DNA of 64,000 nucleotides, taken from contig OY987303.1 in assembly GCA_963920635.1 (NCBI GenBank), forward strand, positions 45,073,223 through 45,137,222, in the 5' to 3' direction. Within the stretch, counting starts at the first letter, position 1, and the number at the start of each line of letters is the position of its first letter. Source of the DNA: Pseudeuparius sepicola (taxonomy: Eukaryota; Arthropoda; Insecta; Coleoptera; Anthribidae). Below the pieces are notes generated by a model. It was not told where the DNA came from and made no database searches. It was given only the letters and a program-made list of their open reading frames with translations. The translations under genes and the position numbers were made by a program. This document shows, piece by piece, positions 37,280 through 47,289 of the stretch.

Positions 37280-38380
37280 GCTATTAGTATAAGAGCCGGC
37301 CGCATGATTTCAATTCTCATAAGATTATAGAATAAGATGTTATGTAAAATGTAGACAGTATATATCTTTACTTGAAGCGAGTAGGTTGCCTCAATTAATA
37401 TGGGCCCGATCATTGATATTTAAAGATGTTGTGGTTAATTTTTAAGTAAATCTACTCTTATATCATTATAGTACAAAATAGGAAAGAAGACCCATGGAGC
37501 AACAATAAAAAAGGGTCCCTTGCTCCTTTAGAAATCCGATAGGCGTATTTTCGGGGCCCCGAAAATCCTCCGCTGTTAAATACGGCGCGAAAGACGGGGG
37601 CAAGTCTGGGCCTCGGGGACGCGAGTTGTGTGCCAAGTCCCGCTATACAGCCAGTGCCATATACCGTTTGATGCCCAGGAAAAATTTTTTTTTCAAACGC
37701 GTTTTTCGGGAGGTCTGACGGTACCGGCGAGATGGCCGGAGAACGGGTCAACATATTTAATGAAACTTTTTCAGGTAAATGATTTCCTGTTTGCGAGTTA
37801 TTATTATTACGAGTATACCTAAAAGCCAAAGCCCGAAAACTGTCAGAAATTGCCCTTTTCCGCCGAGCTACAGCTAAGTTATTTCGGCTCTGGGGTCGGA
37901 ATTTTTAAAGCTTCCCTCAAGTCTTCAGGTGAGGTGCAGATGCTTTCGGTGCCCCCGAAAAATAAAAAAAATGAGAAAAAACACGCAATTTCTAAGAGCG
38001 GTTCCTCAGGATTTTCCGTCAATTTCGCTAATTCTACATAGCCGTCCCGTTTCTCAAAACTTGAAAATCGGGAGTCGGGAAATTTGGTTAAATGTCGGAT
38101 TTTCGAAGTTTCTTTCGGTACTGGAGGAAAGTACAAGACCCAATTAAGAAATCTACCACCTCCGTAGTAAATATGTTCGTGGGACGGGTTGTACCGTACT
38201 TATTAAAAAATTAAAAATTAACCACAACTTCTTTAAATAACAATGATCGGCCATATTATCTGAGGCAACCTACTCGCTTCAAGTAAAGAAATATACTCTC
38301 TACATTTTAGATAAAATCTTATTCTATATTAGTCTTATGAGAGTTGAAATCATGCAGCTGGCTCTTCGGCTCTTGGACTA
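37280..38380. mobile_element. 1.1-kb TIR element with ~170-bp arms
   Basis: The left arm (37290-37445: GAGCCGGCCGCATGATTTCA, GAAGCGAGTAGGTTGCCTCA, GTTGTGGTTAATTTTTAA) is complementary to 38210-38375. The interior, 37480-38150, is GC-richer than its surroundings and carries an open frame of 123 codons on the minus strand without recognisable motifs, so I do not call a gene. It is a non-autonomous DNA transposon of unknown superfamily. Confidence 0.75.
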
Positions 38381-38631
38381 TATGTTTTTGTTTTAGAAAA
38401 AAGATATTGCTATTTATTTTTACTGGAAGAGGAGCTCATTGTGAAATTATTTCAATTATTAGGCAATAGAATTGAAAGACTTGTGGAATTAAAGTGACAA
38501 ATCGCAATAATCGCAAATAATGTGTTCAAATTACCCGCCACCGAGTCGGATGCAAGCGCGGCATCTTTAAAAAAAAAAAATTTTTTATCCGTCTTATTGC
38601 ACTTAATTTGTTGTGCATCTCCATTAATACG

Positions 38632-38733
38632 TTGTGGCTTCCCCGGTCTCCGGATTTAAATCTTCTGTTTTTTTTTTCTACTGGGGTAGCATAAAGGAGA
38701 ATGTCTATGCAAGACCAATGAATAATAACAGTT
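38632..38733 (+). pseudogene. C-terminal fragment of a mariner-like transposase
   Basis: The frame reads LWLPRSPDLNLLFFFFYWGS and then IKENVYARP. The PRSPDLN motif carries the last catalytic Asp of mariner/Tc1-type transposases, and the F..WG..K.NVYA continuation fits. No upstream catalytic part is present. It may belong to the same family as the N-terminal piece at 34.8 kb, but 3.5 kb separates them. Confidence 0.6.
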
Positions 38734-39061
38734 AATTGAGACGACGTAGGTAGGTACCTCTACCTATTAATGAAAAAATTATTAATGAAAAAAAGTGTAC
38801 GATGGATAAAAAATCTTTATAAAAAGTTGCTGAACTTGCATTCGACTTGGTGGCAGCAATTTAAATAAGCATTATTTTTGATTTTTGTTTGATTTTTTTG
38901 AGTTTCAAATCAATACACGTCACTTTAATTTAACAAGTGTTTTCATTCGAATATCTAATTATTATTAATGTGATAAACCCGATTTTCTAAGTACCTACTT
39001 TTAAAAATTAATTGATAATTCCAAAACCAGACTTGTGTAGAATTTTCCCAGGAATTCAAAT

Positions 39062-39560
39062 ATTATATTATACAGAGTGTTGTCATTATTTAAAAAATAC
39101 CCTTTTCAAAAAATTTTAAAGTTGGATTTTGTCACGGAATATTAGTAATAACGGAGAGTAACAGAATATTGTCAGTTTTTATTTCTGACTGCCGGTTTGA
39201 CCCCAAGTGAGCACCACTTGAGACACCCTGTATATTTTGAGTTTTTAGGCATCTTTTTTTTCCAATTATATCCATATATAGTTTTATATAGTTATCTTTA
39301 ACAGTATATTTTTGGCATTCATGCAAATAGGTTAATTTATCATATTTGGCGATCAAAAAATTAAAATTGGCTGTTTGGTTATTTTTATAGAAAACTATAT
39401 AAAACCATACATGGTTGGAATTGGGAGAACAAAAAGAACCTATGAATCCCAAAATATACAGGGTATCTGAAAAATCTGACCAAAAATCTGGATAGAGGTA
39501 TTTTTTGAAATAACTTTTTAACATTCCTCGGAAAATTCTACACAAGTTTAGTTTTTGAAC
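39062..39560. mobile_element. Foldback MITE
   Basis: ACCCTGTATATTTTGAGTTT ... CATATATAGTTTTATATAG at 39226-39293 pairs with 39387-39462 (AAACTATATAAAACCATACA ... AAATATACAGGGT). Arms are about 75 bases. Terminus-like words lie further out (TACAGAGTGTTGTC at 39071, GGGACACCCTGTA at 39611). Confidence 0.6.
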
Positions 39561-39874
39561 CATCAATTTATCTTTAAAATTACCGAGTGAATCGGGGTTA
39601 TCACGTTAACTGGGACACCCTGTACATTTTTTTATACTATGAAGAGTCGAAGTAAGCTAATAAATAACCTGAAACGGGATTTTTTTCAAAAGGAAGATAC
39701 AGCTCTAGCACTTTGAATTTTACTTTCAACTGTGATCAATAGCGGGCCTATCTATAGTGCCAATAGCTCGAAACTAACGATTTTTTACGTCATATTTTGA
39801 TATTCGGGTCAGTAACGAGCTGACCTATCAGCGTCGACTTTCGGGACACCCCGTATTTTAAAAAATCGCAGCCG

Positions 39875-40230
39875 GACCACCGTGCGCTCCGTGGGTGTCG
39901 GGAGTTGCGCATTGTCCTATTTAGCAGTCGCTGCCACCGTCCTAGACCTCCGTCGCCAGCACCAGATGCGAGGTGTATTTATTCTGCGCGGCGGCGGCCA
40001 ACGTTAGCGGAACCCATTAGCCCGGCCGGCATAACGGTAGTACGGGCGGCCGGGGCCGGGCCCGTCATTCCGTCAGGTGCATTGAACCTGTCGCCCGTCA
40101 AGCCGACGCGGCACCGCGGCGGCGCTCCCGAGGGGCCCCGGGCCCGCGGACCGCGCTCGGACGCGGCCAAGGCCCCGACGACGGCCGGCGCGGCTTGGTC
40201 ACTGTCACGGCGGTCCCCCGGCCACCGGGT
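39875..40230. repeat. GC-rich block opening the satellite array
   Basis: Strongly GC- and CpG-rich in an AT-rich window. It contains the shared TGTCCTATTTAGCAGTCGC word (39913), and its end (GCCCCGACGACGGCCGGCGC, 40160-40200) grades into the first 235-bp unit. The open frames on both strands here are most likely a consequence of high GC. It could be a retroelement 5' region or the diverged edge of the array. Confidence 0.5.
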
Positions 40231-43200
40231 GCAAGCGGAAAACAATATCCGCGAACCTAAGACATTTTATTCTGTGGCAAAAATGACTTACGTTCGCTGA
40301 TAGTCTTCCCACTGTAACTGACAAATCTCAATTCCAATTTTCGAGATCCAAAGTTGACAACTGTCAGTGTCGTCTGGTATTTAGCCGGGGTTGTAATGAG
40401 CCAAGGTCCCGACGACAGCCGGCGCGACTTGGTCACTTCACGACGGTCCCCCCGCCACCGGGTGCAAGCGGAAAACAATATCCGCGAACCTAAGACATTT
40501 TATTCTGTGGCAAAAATGACTTACGTTCGCTGATAGTCTTCCCACTGTAACTGACAAATCTCAATTCCAATTTTCGAGATCCAATGTTGACAACTGTCAG
40601 TGTCGTCTGGTATTTAGCCGGGGTTGTAATGAGCCAAGGTCCCGACGACAGCCGGCGCGACTTGGTCACTTCACGACGGTCCCCCCGCCACAGGGTGCAA
40701 GCGGAAAACAATATCCGCGAATCTAAGACATTTTATTCTGTGGTAAAAATGACTTACGTTCGCCCAAAAATTTTTCCCACTGTAACTGACCAATGTCAAT
40801 TTCAATTTTCAACATCCAAAGTTGACAACTGTCAGTGTCGTCTGGTATTTAGCCGGGGTTGTAATGAGCCAAGGTCCCGACGACAGCCGGCGCGACTTGG
40901 TCACTTCACGACGGTCCCCCCGCCACCGGGTGCAAGCGGAAAACAATATCCGCGAACCTAAGACATTTTATTCTGTGGCAAAAATGACTTACGTTCGCTG
41001 ATAGTCTTCCCACTGTAACTGACAAATCTCAATTCCAATTTTCGAGATCCAATGTTGACAACTGTCAGTGTCGTCTGGTATTTAGCCGGGGTTGTAATGA
41101 GCCAAGGTCCCGACGACAGCCGGCGCGACTTGGTCACTTCACGACGATCCCCCCGCCACAGGGTGCAAGCGGAAAACAATATCCGCGAATCTAAGACATT
41201 TTATTCTGTGGTAAAAATGACTTACGTTCGCCCAAAAATTTTTCCCACTGTAACTGACCAATGTCAATTTCAATTTTCAACATCCAAAGTTGACAACTGT
41301 CAGTGTCGTCTGGTATTTAGCCGGGGTTGTAATGAGCCAAGGTCCCGACGACAGCCGGCGCGACTTGGTCACTTCACGACGGTCCCCCCGCCACAGGGTG
41401 CAAGCGGAAAACAATATCCGCGAATCTAAGACATTTTATTCTGTGGTAAAAATGACTTACGTTCGCCCAAAAATTTTTCCCACTGTAACTGACCAATGTC
41501 AATTTCAATTTTCAACATCCAAAGTTGACAACTGTCAGTGTCGTCTGGTATTTAGCCGGGGTTGTAATGAGCCAAGGTCCCGACGACAGCCGGCGCGACT
41601 TGGTCACTTCACGACGGTCCCCCCGCCACAGGGTGCAAGCGGAAAACAATATCCGCGAATCTAAGACATTTATTCTGTGGTAAAAATGACTTACGTTCGC
41701 CCAAAAATTTTTCCCACTGTAACTGACCAATGTCAATTTCAATTTTCAACATCCAAAGTTGACAACTGTCAGTGTCGTCTGGTATTTAGCCGGGGTTGTA
41801 ATGAGCCAAGGTCCCGACGACAGCCGGCGCGACTTGGTCACTTCACGACGGTCCCCCCGCCACAGGGTGCAAGCGGAAAACAATATCCGCGAATCTAAGA
41901 CATTTTATTCTGTGGTAAAAATGACTTACGTTCGCCCAAAAATTTTTCCCACTGTAACTGACCAATGTCAATTTCAATTTTCAACATCCAAAGTTGACAA
42001 CTGTCAGTGTCGTCTGGTATTTAGCCGGGGTTGTAATGAGCCAAGGTCCCGACGACAGCCGGCGCGACTTGGTCACTTCACGACGGTCCCCCCGCCACAG
42101 GGTGCAAGCGGAAAACAATATCCGCGAATCTAAGACATTTTATTCTGTGGTAAAAATGACTTACGTTCGCCCAAAAATTTTTCCCACTGTAACTGACCAA
42201 TGTCAATTTCAATTTTCAACATCCAAAGTTGACAACTGTCAGTGTCGTCTGGTATTTAGCCGGGGTTGTAATGAGCCAAGGTCCCGACGACAGCCGGCGC
42301 GACTTGGTCACTTCACGACGGTCCCCCCGCCACAGGGTGCAAGCGGAAAACAATATCCGCGAATCTAAGACATTTTATTCTGTGGTAAAAATGACTTACG
42401 TTCGCCCAAAAATTTTTCCCACTGTAACTGACCAATGTCAATTTCAATTTTCAACATCCAAAGTTGACAACTGTCAGTGTCGTCTGGTATTTAGCCGGGG
42501 TTGTAATGAGCCAAGGTCCCGACGACAGCCGGTGCGACTTGGTCACTTCACGACGGTCCCCCCGCCACCGGGTGCAAGCGGAAAACAATATCCGGGAACC
42601 TAAGACATTTTATTCTGTGGCAAAAATGACTTACGTTCGCTGATAGTCTTCCCACTGTAACTGACAAATCTCAATTCCAATTTTCGATTTCCAAAGTTGA
42701 CAACTGTCAGTGTCGTCTGGTATTTAGCCGGGGTTGTCATGAGCCAAGGTCCCGACGACAGCCGGCGCGACTTGGTCACTTCACGACGGTCCCCCCGCCA
42801 CCGGGTGCAAGCGGAAAACAATATCCGCGAATCTAAGACATTTTATTCTGTGGTAAAAATGACTTACGTTCGCCCAAAAATTTTTCCCACTGTAACTGAC
42901 CAATGTCAATTTCAATTTTCAACATCCAAAGTTGACAACTGTCAGTGTCATCTGGTATTTAGCCGGGGTTGTAATGAGCCAAGGTCCCGACGACAGCCGG
43001 TGCGACTTGGTCACTTCACGACGGTCCCCCCGCCACCGGGTGCAAGCGGAAAACAATATCCGGGAACCTAAGACATTTTATTCTGTGGTAAAAATGACTT
43101 ACGTTCGCCCAAAAATTTTTCCCACTGTAACTGACCAATGTCAATTTCAATTTTCAACATCCAAAGTTGACAACTGTCAGTGTCGTCTGGTATTTAGCCG

Positions 43201-44400
43201 GGGTTGTAATGAGCCAAGGTCCCGACGACAGCCGGTGCGACTTGGTCACTTCACGACGGTCCCCCCGCCACCGGGTGCAAGCGGAAAACAATATCCGGGA
43301 ACCTAAGACATTTCATTCTGTGGCAAAAATGGCTTACGTTCGCTGATAGTCTTCCCACTGTAACTGACAAATCTCAATTCCAATTTTCGATTTCCAAAGT
43401 TGACAACTGTCAGTGTCGTCTGGTATTTAGCCGGGGTTGTCATGAGCCAAGGTCCCGACGACAGCCGGCGCGACTTGGTCACTTCACGACGGTCCCCCCG
43501 CCACCGGGTGCAAGCGGAAAACAATATCCGCGAACCTAAGACATTTTATTCTGTGGTAAAAATGACTTACGTTCGCCCAAAAATTTTTCCCACTGTAACT
43601 GACAAATGTCAATTTCAATTTTCAACATCCAAAGTTGACAACTGTCAGTGTCATCTGGTATTTAGCCGGGGTTGTAATGAGCCAAGGTCCCGACGACAGC
43701 CGGTGCGACTTGGTCACTTCACGACGGTTCCCCCGCCACCGGGTGCAAGCGGAAAACGATATCCGGGAACCTAAGACATTTTATTCTGTGGCAAAAATGA
43801 CTTACGTTCGCTGATAGTCTTCCCACTGTAACTGACAAATCTCAATTCCAATTTTCGATTTCCAAAGTTGACAACTGTCAGTGTCGTCTGGTATTTAGCC
43901 GGGGTTGTCATGAGCCAAGGTCCCGATGACAGCCGGCGCGACTTGGTCACTTCACGACGGTCCCCCCGCCACCGGGTGCAAGCGGAAAACAATATCCGCG
44001 AATCTAAGACATTTTATTCTGTGGTAAAAATGACTTACGTTCGCCCAAAAATTTTTCCCACTGTAACTGACAAATGTCAATTTCAATTTTCAACATCCAA
44101 AGTTGACAACTGTCAGTGTCATCTGGTATTTAGCCGGGGTTGTAATGAGCCAAGGCCCCGACGACGGCCGACTTGATCACTTCACGACGGTCCCCCCGCT
44201 AGCGGGTGCAAACGGAAAACAATATCCGCAAACCTAAGACATTTTTTTCTATGGTAAAAAGGACTTACATTCCCCGAAAAGTTTTCCCACTGTAATTGAC
44301 AAAAAATGTCAATTTCAATTTTCAAGATCCAAAGTTGACAAATGTCAGTGTCATCTGGTATTAAGCCAGGGTTGTAATAAGCCCAGAGTTAACCTACAAA
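40230..44400 (+). repeat. Tandem array of ~235-bp units, plus orientation (~17 copies)
   Basis: The unit contains GAGCCAAGGTCCCGACGACA, a GGTGCAAGCGGAAAACAATA block and CTTACGTTCGC. Successive copies are 234 or 235 bases apart. Two subtypes alternate: A (TTCGCTGATAGTCTTCCC ... CAATTCCAATTTTCG) and B (TTCGCCCAAAAATTTTTCCC ... CAATTTCAATTTTCAAC). From left to right I read A A B A B B B B B B A B B A B A B, then a diverged edge unit at 44.2-44.4 kb. Open frames of about 124 codons recur through the array, but they cross unit borders in changing frame, so they are by-products of repetition and not genes. Confidence 0.9.
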
Positions 44401-44503
44401 TTTACTGGTTTATTTACGAGTAATTTATTAGATGAATGTTTCGTGCAATTTAAAACTTCAAATAACCGCATTTATGTAAAGCTGGCAAGGTAGCCAAAGG
44501 TAG

Positions 44504-45396
44504 CGGTAGTAAAATGATTATTTTCTTGTGGCTAAATCCAAATACGGGGTGATTCGCTTTGGAAGGACCAAACAGTAGCAGGTGATAGACCTTGAAATTA
44601 TAACCGCACTTTTTCTATAAACTAGCTTTTTCAGGCCTTATAAGAAAGTTACAGGGTGTTGAAGTTTTAAAAAATATTTGGTCTTTACTGAATACTTACC
44701 ATAGTAGGTGAGATATTTAAGATACAGTGTGTCCCCAGATGGGGTACCGCACTCTTGTAAAGATCCTTATACTTATTTGATTTTTCGAGAAAAAGTAATT
44801 CGGTAGTAAAATGATTATTTTCTTGTGGCTAAATCCAAATACGGGGTGATTCGCTTTGGAAGGACCAAACAGTAGCAGGTGATAGACCTTGAAATTATAA
44901 CCGCACTTTTTCTATAAACTAGCTTTTTCAGGCCTTATAAGAAAGTTACAGGGTGTTGAAGTTTTAAAAAATATTTGGTCTTTACTGAATACACTTACCA
45001 TAGTAGGTGAGATATTTAAGATACAGTGTGTCCCCAGATGGGGTACCGCACTCTTGTAAAGATTCTTATACTTATTTGATTTTTCGAGAAAAAGTAATTC
45101 GGTAGTAAAATGATTATTTTCTTGTGGCTAAATCCAAATACGGGGTGATTCGCTTTGGAAGGACCAAACAGTAGCAGGTGATAGACCTTGAAATTATAAC
45201 CGCACTTTTTCTATAAACTAGCTTTTTCAGGCCTTATAAGAAAGTTACAGGGTGTTGAAGTTTTAAAAAATATTTGGTCTTTACTGAATACTTACCATAG
45301 TAGGTGAGATATTTAAGATACAGTGTGTCCCCAGATGGGGTACCGCACTCTTGTAAAGATTCTTATACTTATTTGATTTTTCGAGAAAAAGTAATT
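44504..45396 (+). repeat. Three tandem ~298-bp units
   Basis: Units starting GGTAGTAAAATGATTATTTT occur at about 44504, 44803 and 45101, nearly identical. Each holds TACAGGGTGTTGAAGTTTTA and TACAGTGTGTCCCCAGATGG words, typical of MITE termini, so the unit is probably a tandemly amplified MITE fragment. Two inverted units lie at 46645-47195. Confidence 0.9.
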
Positions 45397-45409
45397 CTTG
45401 ATTTGGAAA

Positions 45410-45535
45410 TTTCTTTTCCGCACGCATTTTAGTTTAGAAAGTGTCACTTTTCCGCACTAGTGCGGAAAAGTAGTGCGGAAAAGTGACACTTTCTAAACTA
45501 AAAGTGTACTTTTCCGCACGCTTGTAGACAAATTG
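45410..45535. repeat. GTGCGGAAAAGT palindrome cluster (copy 2)
   Basis: Five copies of GTGCGGAAAAGT, in both orientations, are arranged around TTTAGTTTAGAAAGTGTCAC and its complement, giving a near-perfect hairpin. The same cassette sits at 28.0 and 50.5 kb. It is non-coding; the function is unknown. Confidence 0.85.
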
Positions 45536-45564
45536 ACTTTCGTGATTTTGTTGTTTTTATTTCT

Positions 45565-46621
45565 ATGGTTAACTTAAACTTCTTGATCTCCCTCCAGTAC
45601 ACGGATGACAGGAAGCTCGACCCACGGACACCGACATCTGTGGTCAGAGCTGAGGGAGGCCAGGCCCATCCTGGAAATGAGAAGGGATGTGCAGACGCCC
45701 TCCATCGGCTTCCACGGCCGGCTTCACTTTGTCTTTCCGGACAGAGCGGGGTGGGCCGTGGGTAACGGCAATTTCCATAACGGACTCATCTGGTATACGG
45801 ATGGATCTAAAATGGGGGATGGAACGGGGCCGGCGCCTTTTGTGTTCCGGGCGGAGATGTTCGCCATCATGATGGGGGCAGAGGAAGCGCTTGGGCTCAT
45901 TATGAGGGGCCGGAAGCTGATCTTTTACTACGATAGTAAAGCGGCTTTACAGGCGCTGAGGGCTAGCCGTACCTGGTCCCCACTGGTGGAGGATTGTAGG
46001 ACGAGTTTGCTCGAATTGGTGGCCGAAGGGAACAGGGTTATCCTGTCGTGGGTGCCCGGTCATTCGGGCATTACGGGGAATGAGACCGCGGACGTATTGG
46101 CTAGAGAGGGCCCCACTGGGCCGGAACCAATATTGAGGATTGCGCCACGGGTCGCTGTTGGATCCCTGGACGAATGGCTGCATAGCAGATTCGTTGAGGA
46201 ATGGCGCCGTGCTCCGGGGATGAGGCAGGCGAGTCTCATGATTCGTGGTCCATCGACCGTCCTGTCTAGGGAGCTGATGCGTCTGCCACGAAAGGAGATG
46301 AAGGGAGTGGTAAGGGTCCTCACTGGACATTGCTGCATGGCTCGCCACCTGCACCTTATTGGAGTAGGAGGAGAGCCTGCGTGTAGGTGGTGCTTAGAGG
46401 TCGAGGAGACACTGTACCACTTGGTTACTGAGTGCCCTGCACTCGAAAGGGTAAGATTCGAGTCCTTTGGCTCAGCAGTCTCGGAGCGGAGGATGTATAT
46501 GGTGTCAAGGTGGGGGAGCTGCGGGCCTTCATCAAGAGGGCCGGCATGCTGGCTGCCGTGTGACGCTGGCCGTGGGGGCACAATGGGCCCACCGTGGCCT
46601 ACGTGCCGGGCCGAACTGTAG
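45565..46621 (+). pseudogene. RNase H and zinc-knuckle end of a non-LTR retrotransposon ORF2
   Basis: The open frame 45605-46621 (338 codons) contains WYTDGSKMGDGTG (first catalytic Asp), FRAEMFAIMMGAEEAL (Glu), LIFYYDSKAALQAL (Asp), LSWVPGHSGITGNETADVLA (His and last Asp), then a C-terminal C-x2-C...H...C cluster (CRWCLEVEETLYHLVTECPAL). This is the usual end of the pol protein of R1/I/Jockey-like non-LTR elements. RNase H removes RNA from the RNA-DNA hybrid during reverse transcription. About 20 residues normally between the first Asp and the Glu are missing. A one-base shift near 46480 moves the true ending ELRAFIKRAGMLAAV (stop about 46562) to another frame. Reverse transcriptase and endonuclease are absent. 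Confidence 0.85.
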
Positions 46622-46644
46622 GACAATCTCATTTAAGAACAAGC

Positions 46645-47195
46645 AGACTGCGGTACCCCATCTGGGGACACACTGTATCTTAAATATCTCACCTACTATG
46701 GTAAGTATTCAGTAAAGGCCAAATATTTTTTAAAACTTCAACACCCTGTAACTTTCTTATAAGGCCTGAAAAAGCTAGTTTACAGAAAAAGTGCGGTTAT
46801 AATTTCAAGGTCTATCACCTGCTACTGTTTGGTCCTTCCAAAGCGAATCACCCCGTATTTGGATTTAGCCACAAGAAAATAATCATTTTACTACCGAATT
46901 ACTTTTTCTCGAAAAATCAAATAAGTATAAGAATCTTTACAAGAGTGCGGTACCCCATCTGGGGACACACTGTATCTTAAATATCTCACCTACTATGGTA
47001 AGTATTCAGTAAAGACCAAATATTTTTTAAAACTTCAACACCCTGTAACTTTCTTATAAGGCCTGAAAAAGCTAGTTTATAGAAAAAGTGCGGTTATAAT
47101 TTCAAGGTCTATCACCTGCTACTGTTTGGTCCTTCCAAAGCGAATCACCCCGTATTTGGATTTAGCCACAAGAAAATAATCATTTTACTACCGCT
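46645..47195 (-). repeat. Two ~298-bp units in inverted orientation
   Basis: Complement of the units at 44504-45396. The first is truncated at the junction with the RNase H end (GGGGTACCGCA..., 46650) and the last joins the unique 44.4-44.5 kb segment as its complement. Confidence 0.9.
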
Positions 47196-47289
47196 ACCTT
47201 TGGCTACCTTGCCAGCTTTACATAAATGCGGTTATTTGAAGTTTTAAATTGCACGAAACATTCATCTAATAAATTACTCGTAAATAAAC

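Noticed and set aside
37458..37829. 123-codon minus-strand open frame within the TIR element at 37.3-38.4 kb
   Set aside because: It lies in a GC-richer insert, has an overlapping frame on the other strand and no recognisable domain.
39905..40300. 131-codon open frame (proline/arginine/alanine-rich) in the GC-rich block
   Set aside because: High GC lowers stop frequency in all frames, and an 88-codon frame exists on the other strand. No domain or splice signals support it.
40584..44176. Repeated ~124-codon plus-strand and 73-codon minus-strand open frames in the satellite
   Set aside because: They arise from the same 235-bp repeat, cross unit borders in changing frame, and appear in mirror image in the inverted array. 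No protein motif is present.
45947..46632. Minus-strand open frames of 135 and 190 codons opposite the RNase H sequence
   Set aside because: They are antisense to the clearly recognisable RNase H/zinc-knuckle frame and lack motifs.
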